DNA of 64,000 bases from Gigaspora rosea (taxonomy: Eukaryota; Glomeromycota; Glomeromycetes; Diversisporales; Gigasporaceae). Positions 57,080 to 64,000 of this stretch are shown here, piece by piece. The stretch's first letter is position 1. Every line of letters starts with the position of its first letter. The stretch spans positions 132,519-196,518 of the forward strand of contig QKWP01000657.1 in the NCBI GenBank assembly GCA_003550325.1, in the 5' to 3' direction. Position numbers and translations under genes: made by a program. The notes beneath the pieces were generated by a model. It saw nothing but the letters and a program-made list of their open reading frames with translations, searched no databases and had not been told where the DNA came from.

Positions 57080-58605
57080 ATGGGCTCAAGTCAACCAATT
57101 ATCAATACCTTTGATTTGTCAAATAAAGTCGTTATAATTACCGGTTCTACAGATGGTTTGTCTCTTTTATCCAAGCGAAAATTTCTTGCATAATTACTGT
57201 AATAACCTTTTTTTTTTTTTTTTAGGAATTGCAAAAGTTCAGCTCGAATAATTTCATGATATAATCCGAAACGTTTAATACTTCTAGTTCGTAACAGAAA
57301 AAAAGGTGAACTTCTCCTTGAGTATATCAAAGAGTCTAATGATGGAAGTGTTGAATGCATTGAATTATGGATATGGATTTGGCGGATTTACATAATGTAA
57401 AGAATTTTGCTGTTAAGTTTATTAAAGAAGTTGGAGAATTACACTACTTATGGAATAATGCTGGTGCGTATAATCGAATATCAGCTATACTTTATTGTCT
57501 TTTTAAGATTTAATTTGTAAATGAAAAATAGGCACCTTTTGTTCTGGAGTGACGAAAACTAAGAGCAATTTTGAACAACAAATTTCAGGTAAAATTCATG
57601 TTAAAAATTATTCACTTTTTACTCGTTTAATAATTTATTTTAATAATTTTTAATGACGTTTCAAACAAGGTTAATCATCTTTCTCACTTTCTCCTGACTT
57701 CCCTTCTGATATCAACCATAAAAACTCAGCAACACCGGAATCTCCATGTAAAATAATTCACACAAGTGAACGTTTACAAAAATATGGTAAAATCAATTTT
57801 GACATGAAAAATCTTGTAGCTTAATGGAATTATATTCGAACTTAAAGTTAATGGTTAGTGAAATCATTTAAGATCTTGTGTAGTATATTATTTTTTACTG
57901 TATTTGAATTTTCTTTTTTTTAGAAGGAAAAATCTAAATGGTGCCCCTGTGCATTTTGTGCCCCTAATGTACTAATAATTAATTCCGTCTAGAATTAGGG
58001 TTAGGGTTAGGGTCAAGATTAGTACAGAATTGCGAGAGGATCATTTTTTGTTAGAAGTGCAACAGGGGTTACCTTAGTAAAATTTTGTGATATCAAAATA
58101 GGGGGCACATTGTGCATGGGGCACCATCTAGTCCAGTTCTTTTTAGAATATTAAATATAGCAACGAACTTAATCGTCGCCTGAAAGGTTCAAGTAAGTAA
58201 TTCTATCAACTTTGTTATGTGATAAATATTAATTTCTTTTCATTATTATGTTGAAAATTTTTCTTTATCGCATTCCAAATTTTTTTATTGATATTTTGAT
58301 TTTTACAAAAAAACAAATTAGGCATTACTTCTACATCATGTCATCCGGGATTTATATCAACAAACATAGGTTCAAATATTCTTAAAAATGTTATTATGAT
58401 GATGTTCGCTAGATCACCCGACATTGGTGCAATAAATGTAATGCATCCTGCATTAGACCCAAATATTGATGAAGGTGGAAAATATTTTGAGGATTATAAA
58501 GAAGTAAAACCAAACGATCAGGCATTAGACGAAGAATTGGCTAAAACGTTTTGGAGAAAATGTGAAGAATTATTAAATAATTATGATTCTAATCTTTTAA
58601 AATGA
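57080..58605 (+). pseudogene. Short-chain dehydrogenase/reductase gene, six exons, decayed
   Basis: A classical retinol-dehydrogenase-like SDR, which oxidises or reduces alcohol/carbonyl groups with NAD(P). Exons supported by GT-AG signals are 57,080-57,155, 57,226-57,463, 57,532-57,588, 57,670-57,853, 58,147-58,192 and 58,322-58,605. Motifs are KVVIITGSTDG-IAK (cofactor loop, across intron 1), RLILLVRNRKKG, LHYLWNNAG (the NNAG motif), HFLLTSLL, KIIHTSERLQKYGKINFD, YSNLK (the catalytic Tyr-x3-Lys, 57,833-57,847), NELNRRLKGS, TSCHPGFISTNIG and a C-terminal DEELAKTFW. Frames change at least twice within exon 2 and again around exon 4, so the protein is not open as read. The damage is either decay or sequencing indels. 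Intron 4 carries a MITE. Confidence 0.75.
57939..58127. mobile_element. MITE in dehydrogenase intron 4, atggtgcccc ends
   Basis: The left end atggtgcccctgtgcatttt and the right end (complement) atggtgccccatgcacaatg are inverted over about 28 bases. TA-containing flanks (ctaa, ctag) extend the match slightly. Inside is ttagggttagggttaggg, three telomere-like units. It fills 189 of the 293 bases of intron 57,854-58,146. Confidence 0.8.
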
Positions 58606-59146
58606 ATATTTTAAGTTAAAAGTCTAGAGTCAATCGTGTCCTAAATTCTTATGTCGTTTAATATATGATAATTTTCTGAAAATTTCGTATATATAATTCT
58701 CAGTGTATCATGTGCACATCATTTGGCCAACTTTTTACAATAAAATACTGTAATATGGATATTCTCAATGTGTGATTATATCATATTTACTTTCGTGAAT
58801 TTTATGAAGTATTCTTATATCAAATTATATATATGCTAGTGAATGACTCGCAAACCATAATTCAAATAACTTGAATTTATTATGTCGTATATACAGTTCA
58901 AGCTTCGTCCTGCACCAAAGTTGGAGGCGAAACGAAAACTACCCGATACTAGTTTCGGAAGGGTTCTAATCCGAAAATGGTTTCGGATTTTTCAAAAAAG
59001 TCGAAACTCCGAAAACCTGAAACCCCGAGACTATAACCGAAACTCAAAAATATAATATTGAAGCTTTTAAATTTTTATAATAAAGTTACTCATTTTTAAT
59101 GAATAGAACCCAAAATGTAAAATTATTTTTGAAAAATTATCACATT
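58606..59146. other. Intergenic stretch
   Basis: AT-rich downstream region. Near 58,920-59,045 is a block of ccgaaa/tttcggg/cgaaac units, a local simple repeat. No gene. Confidence 0.5.
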
Positions 59147-59196
59147 AGGCCACGCAAAGTTGATTTTCGTTTTGCATTACACCCGCCGCCCCATTT

Positions 59197-59233
<37 letters not shown>

Positions 59234-59520
59234 TCCCAATTGTGCCAATTGATCGATTTTTGACATATCCGGTTCACCCGATGCAAACCTTAATTTCCCG
59301 TAATTGTCTGATAAGACTGACAGGAACAATATGACTGCCGGCCCAATTTTTTGATTCCTTGTTGTGCAAAATGAAAATTAACCTTGTATAACTTTAATTA
59401 TGAAACATTATTCTATTGGCAGTAAATTAAAAAAACAAAAATAAAAAAAAAGAAGAAAAAATTTCGTCCATCCATCCCGAATTTTGAAATCCATGTAATG
59501 CAAAACGAAAAATCAACCTT
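59147..59520. mobile_element. MITE of the aggccacgcaaagtt family
   Basis: The left end aggccacgcaaagttgattt continues into cgttttgcattaca. The right end tgtaatgcaaaacgaaaaat continues into caacctt. The right TIR has lost part of the outer motif. A poly(T) run of about 29 bases lies at 59,202-59,230. Inner sequence caaccttgtataac is related to 11,741-12,110. It abuts copy B of the duplicated unit. Confidence 0.65.
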
Positions 59521-59549
59521 AACTTTACCAAATGATTTATTTTTCTTAC

Positions 59550-60570
59550 AACCTGCTTGGTTATGCTTGTTTTGTATATTGGTAATTATGTTTATAAAAG
59601 TGAAACTTTTTCACATACACAAACGTGATGATAATATGATAATGGGGATTACTACATAGATCATTTAATATCTAAAAGCGCCATATATAATTTTGCAGCT
59701 ATTTTGTTGGTTGTAAGATCTATGTAATTCCTAATATGGTAGGTAGTCTATGGACAATAACAAGTATGGGTAGTTGCGACAACCTGGTCTGTAACTGTAA
59801 CTAGGCTAACGTGCTTGAGATTTTGCACAACACACGTATATCTTGCACGAGATAAATTGATCGATTAAGAAAATTTTTAGCATGTAAACTCTTAATAAAA
59901 TAAATAAATATTTAATGACACATAACTTTATGCAAATTTAATCTAATACATTATTATATTGTACATAATTTTTTTATTGCAGCAAAATTTAACAAGTATA
60001 ATTCGAGAACAGTTGATATATTTTTTTATACGTTTGATTTTAACAAATTCCTGAGATTTGTAGCATTTGTTCAAACTTAAAATCTATCAGCCATCTTGAA
60101 ATAAATAAGTACTAATATTTTACAAGTATTTTGTCGCGCCTTTTAAATGCATGTATAATAGTAAAATTTTCATGAATTTAATTATATTGTATGGTAATTA
60201 ATGACTTTTCCTATTTATTATAAAGTTTATGCGAATATAACGAACGTATGATGGGATATACCATATAAAGACACGCAATTACTATAAACTTTACCAAAAT
60301 TCATATAATCAATTACTGGTAATTACTTTATGTTATGATTAAATGCAAATAATCGCCGATCGGTAAATATAAATTGCGATATTGCAGGAGAAATGCACAT
60401 TTGTAGCCAATAAAATATAAATGTTTATTCTGATATCAAATAACTACGAAAAAAAATACACAGTATTTTAAAAAAAAAAAAATACGCAAATATTTTTATG
60501 AGATAATAATATAATTGATACATAATTTCAATTTAAGTTGTTATATTCATCTATAATTATAATAACAACT
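59550..60570. other. Non-coding left part of duplicated unit, copy B
   Basis: Matched to 39,880-40,925. No ORF of note. Confidence 0.5.
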
Positions 60571-61400
60571 TTACTCAAATAATTCTTTTTTAACAATAGA
60601 AACTTCCACATCATCAGTCCAATAAGATCTAAAATATTTCCACACAGCATCAGTTTTAATTTCATAAACTTTACCAGATTTTATCAAGTGTTTTAAAACT
60701 ACTTTATCATTATTTTCTTCCCCAACACTAATTCCATCACAATTTAAATTTCTATGCCAAATAATAACACAATCTTTTGGTATCTTGATTGCGCAACTTT
60801 TTGCCACACTTTTTTTAAATTTTCGTAACGAAATATTTCTATATAATTTAATTACTAAGGGAGTAGAAGGATAGATCCAATGAAAATGCACTTTGAAGGA
60901 AATAACTAAAGGGTTGCTTTGTGTTTTTTTAGCATCGTTTTCAGAATAAAGGTCTGGACGATTATGTAAATTTGGCGATCTAAAATTTTCAAGAACAAAA
61001 TTATTTGAAATATTCGAATGAATTGAAACAAGAAGGAATTTATTCAAGTTATAGCGTATCTTTGCGTCATTAATTCTTGAGATATTGGGAGCGATAGATT
61101 GGGATTAATAGCATTACGTTTACTTTCTACCACTCTGGTCGTTTCTAGATTTGATTCGAAAGTTGAGCTTTTGGGGGTAATATTTCTCCGTCTGTTTGAC
61201 GAAATCGCACTGCGATTTCCAACGAATGAAGTGGAGCTAGTTGCGGCAAAATTGGAGCTAGTTGAGGCAATAGGTTCTGATTGACTTTCAAAAAAAATTT
61301 CTTCATCACTTGAGTTCTCATTACTTAAGTTCTCATTACTTGAGTTCTCATCACTTGAGTTCTCATAAATTGTTTCAAGTTTACGCGCTTGACGATACAT
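60571..61400 (-). CDS. Two-exon gene of unknown function, copy B
   Basis: Same gene as 40,926-41,725. Exon 1 is about 61,062-61,400 (MYRQARKLETIYEN, SSDEN repeats, NRRRN) and exon 2 is 60,571-60,979, fully open (SPNLHNRPDLYSENDAKK to VSIVKKELFE). The donor after the first exon reads AT instead of GT (AAG-ATACGC), while the acceptor is intact. Unless the intron is spliced unconventionally or retained, the product stops at RYAIT. Exon 2 gives about 136 residues with a possible beta-grasp-like pattern, but I recognise no family. Divergent to the transposase, like the accessory gene of two-gene Harbinger elements, though it does not look like their usual Myb/SANT protein. Confidence 0.55.
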
Positions 61401-61500
61401 TGAGATAAAAAATACTACTAATTTATCAAGAGAGGCTCAACGAATGATTTTTGATATGGGATTTACAAGCATATTTATAAAAAAAAATTCATAGTATCAG

Positions 61501-61903
61501 CTTTATAAGTAAATTCATAAGCTTTTATTCAACGCGTGAAGTTGGTTCTAAACTGATCGAAGGATTATAAATGTAAACTTTATTTCTTAGGTGATCATAA
61601 CTTCTTAGGTAATAAAACTGATAGATATAATGCTTAATCATTGACGTCATTGTTTAGACAATGAACGAACGAAAACAATACATATAGTTATTGAATGCTT
61701 AGCGGACAATAACTATATGAATTGTTTTCTTTCGTTCATTGTCAGAACAAAGACGTCAATGATTAAGCATTATCAATATCTATCAGTTTTAATACATATC
61801 TCAGTTTTATTACCTAAGAAATAAAGTTTACATTAATAGTCCTTCGATTAGTTTAGAACCAACTTCACGCGTTGATTAACAACTTACGAATTTACTTATA
61901 AAG
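61501..61903. repeat. Palindrome between divergent genes, copy B
   Basis: Counterpart of 41,828-42,212. It carries an extra atctatcagttttaatacat insertion in the right arm near 61,783-61,800. Arms otherwise agree closely. Confidence 0.7.
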
Positions 61904-62274
61904 GCCCCTTTCAAAAGTTCAGACTCTTTTCATTGGTATATACTATATTCACCCTAATTTAGTAATACGGGTACTTTATTTAATTTAGTAAAAAAAAAAG
62001 TACTACATATGTACGTACATAAACTTGAATTGTTATGACGATAAGAATTGTTATAAATAAAATGTGATTAAGATATATTGGCATTATCACAAAGTAACAA
62101 CCAGGGTTAGATTTGGTCTAGGTATTATTTTGTGTGATAATGCAATATCTTAAACGTATTGAGTATGTTCATCAATATTGACCAATCAGGTCCATCACAC
62201 TACGCATCATGTGTCAAGTGACTATATTATTTAAATATAAAGTAAATTGCAAAAATCATTATTGTAAAAGCGAT
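61904..62274. other. Presumed 5' flank of transposase, copy B
   Basis: AT-rich, matched to 42,213-42,575. It includes gtacgtacat near 62,010 and a ccaatcaggtcca phrase near 62,181. No ORF. Confidence 0.45.
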
Positions 62275-63160
62275 GAATCCTCTCCGATTTCAATTGCTTG
62301 CAGAATCTTAAAATTCAGGCCAAATTGAATCCGAATATGATATTGATATTGATCCATGTATGATGAAAATCTTGTCAAGTCTATTATCCTTCATTGTTTA
62401 AATAATTCATCTCGAATTATAAATGTTCTGACTACTGAATTATAATGAACTTCGGTTTCATCGAACTTTGTGAATGAAACCATCGACATTTTGGATGATC
62501 GTTAATAAAATACAAAACAATGAGATTTATAAAGATATTCCACAAAGACAAGCCCAGTAGAAAAAAGCTTCCAGTAATTTTATATAGGTTAGGTGGAAAA
62601 GCGACAATTTAGTATATTTATTCCAAATTTGGAATTGCAGAAGGTACTGTTCCATTATTCACGTCAAGGGTTATTAGGAAAAGATTTAAAAAATGATGTA
62701 TCTGGCCACGTGGTTATGATCGACAAAATGTTCATAAAGGTTGCATGGCTTTCCAGATGTAATTGGGGAATTAGATGGATCTCATATGAATTTATTCGAA
62801 GCTCCTAGTAAATTAAATAAAGAAGTTTACTTTGCAAGAAAACGTCGTTATGCAATTCAACTTCAAGCTGTTGCAGATAATAGTTCATGATGCCAAAGTA
62901 TTCCGAAATTCTAGTTTATATCGTGCAGGAATCAGCTTTTTGAGGAAACTGATTATGTATTAGCTGATTCTGCATATACAATTTCATCAAATATAATTCC
63001 TTCATCTAAAATCTCTCAGTCTTAGATAAAAATCGGCAAATTGCATTCAATTAAAAACATAGCAAATCTCGAGTTGTAGTAGAGTAGGCATTCGGTCGAT
63101 TGAAATGCAGATTTCGGTTATTTTAAGAGGTAAGAATTAAAAATACCAATATAGCAACTG
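62275..63160 (+). mobile_element. PIF/Harbinger transposase relic, copy B
   Basis: Same pieces as copy A: KPSTFWMIVNKIQNNEI, FGIAEGTVPLFTSRVIRKRF (about 62,620-62,690), NVIGELDGSHMNLFEAPSK (about 62,757-62,815), YFARKRRYAIQLQAVAD (about 62,827-62,880), LADSAYTISSNI (about 62,955-62,995) and a final Glu region near 63,090-63,120. The frame changes several times, at different places from copy A. Inactive. Confidence 0.7.
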
Positions 63161-64000
63161 ATTTAATTAGTTTTATATAACTTATTAGAAAGAAATGAAG
63201 TTGAGTAAGTGGTGCCTTCAGAGCAAATATAAATGCATCAAATGCAATTTAATGATATCGGTAGTAAAACACTGATTAAATAATAAAGGTATATATTTAT
63301 TGCAATATCTATTAATACATATTATAAATACAACAAGCAGCGATTAGCTGGTGATCATGGTTGTACCAACTATTATAACGATATTTATTTAGACTATTGT
63401 TGAAGAGCTCACGTATCTTCCTCATCGTTATCTTCCTCATCGTGGTTAATTTATGCATGAAATATTGAAGCATTACGATAAATTAAAATATTAATTGCAA
63501 TTGATACTTGAGCAAATGTTTTTATCATTATTACCATTTAGTTACGTATGTATTATTATGTTCGGAATACAAGCATGAAAATAATGAATTAACATGAAAT
63601 TCAGCCAATAATATTAATTGGAATAATGAAGTTATGACTAACAAATGAGCTGCGACAAATATCGGCTATTACGACATATGCTGTAAGATCACTTTTGACG
63701 TTCTGCTCATCTTTTTAACGTAACCATACATCCTCAAGTTTCTGGCCTATAGCGAGACTTCTACTCTTAAAGGATCTCTAAACAATTTATATTGTTGTTT
63801 AATGGGGATAGCATATTAGATTATATACGAGTAGAGACCACGGACATATGCGATCTATAAGGCAAATAAAATGCGATTGATTTTTATCAAATTCACGTGA
63901 TTTGTGCGGCATTTGTGCGAGCATTATGAAAATGAATACTAAAAGCATATTTAATATAATTGTTATAACATCACAATTACCATTTACCATTTGTATGTTA
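63161..64000. other. Non-coding right part of duplicated unit, copy B
   Basis: Matched to 43,481-44,267 and then 44,487-44,504. No ORF of note. The window ends inside this repeat. Confidence 0.5.

Larger units (their letters stand above)
59506..63980. repeat. Direct duplication, copy B (mate 39,801-44,487)
   Basis: Same order and orientation as copy A: left non-coding part, two-exon gene (-), palindrome, Harbinger transposase (+), right non-coding part. It probably continues past the window edge. It lacks the stretch of about 218 bases that carries the LRR fragment in copy A: the match jumps from A 44,267 to about 44,487. Confidence 0.85.

Noticed and set aside
57091-57360. Minus-strand frame of 89 codons
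   Set aside because: Antisense to exons 1-2 of the dehydrogenase gene, which has clear motifs on the + strand.
57996-58016. Telomere
   Set aside because: Only about three TTAGGG units, internal to a MITE in an intron; not a chromosome end.

Overview
The window looks like accessory, repeat-dominated nuclear DNA of an arbuscular mycorrhizal fungus (Glomeromycotina, Rhizophagus-like). The reasons are very AT-rich DNA, short GT-AG introns, kinase/TPR proteins of the type these fungi carry in large families, Polinton-like polymerase and integrase relics, and dense MITE-like elements. The genus is inferred from recognised protein style, not from any search. Ordinary host genes are few and most are damaged.

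Layout. 1-10,200: remains of a large virus-like element. It holds a protein-primed family B DNA polymerase (+), a belt of short dispersed repeats and small ORFs, a Gag-like plus retropepsin block (-), a divergent Polinton-type integrase (+), and two small ORFs, one of them cysteine/histidine-rich. 10,200-19,770: no recognisable genes, only repeats. These include an array of alternating palindromes (12.2-13.3 kb), MITE-like elements at 13.8, 16.2, 17.0 and 19.0 kb (some nested), and two LTR-like direct repeats. 20,087-25,755: a multi-exon kinase-TPR gene followed in frame by a second kinase domain. Two of its introns are swollen by inserted terminal-inverted-repeat (TIR) elements. 25.8-31 kb: AT-rich and poly-A/T sequence, a tRNA-like (SINE-like) stretch and small MITEs. 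31.06-34.7 kb: a 5'-truncated LINE on the minus strand, itself hit by a small MITE. 34.77-35.34 kb: a solo-LTR-like fossil. 35.5-39.8 kb: more TIR elements, one of them inside a multi-exon hypothetical gene with an 8-bp target duplication.

39.8-44.5 kb and 59.5-64.0 kb are two direct copies of a roughly 4.4 kb unit. Each carries a decayed PIF/Harbinger transposase (+) and a divergent two-exon gene of unknown function (-) on either side of a palindrome of about 390-400 bp. The first copy also holds a leucine-rich-repeat fragment that the second lacks.

Between them lie a TIR element with tandem innards (44.5-45.5 kb), GC-richer hAT-like elements (45.8, 50.1 and 51.0 kb), a secreted ML-domain-like protein gene with a duplicated upstream region (47.1-48.4 kb), a second ML-like fragment (49.1 kb), tandem arrays (51.9 and 55.2 kb), a long inverted-repeat element (56.4 kb) and a decayed six-exon short-chain dehydrogenase gene with a MITE in one intron (57.1-58.6 kb).

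The genes do not form one pathway. The theme is an element-rich compartment in which DNA transposons nest in each other, in introns and in relics. Several host genes carry scattered one-base frame shifts. Two isolated N bases sit between near-identical flanks, so some damage could be assembly error rather than biology.
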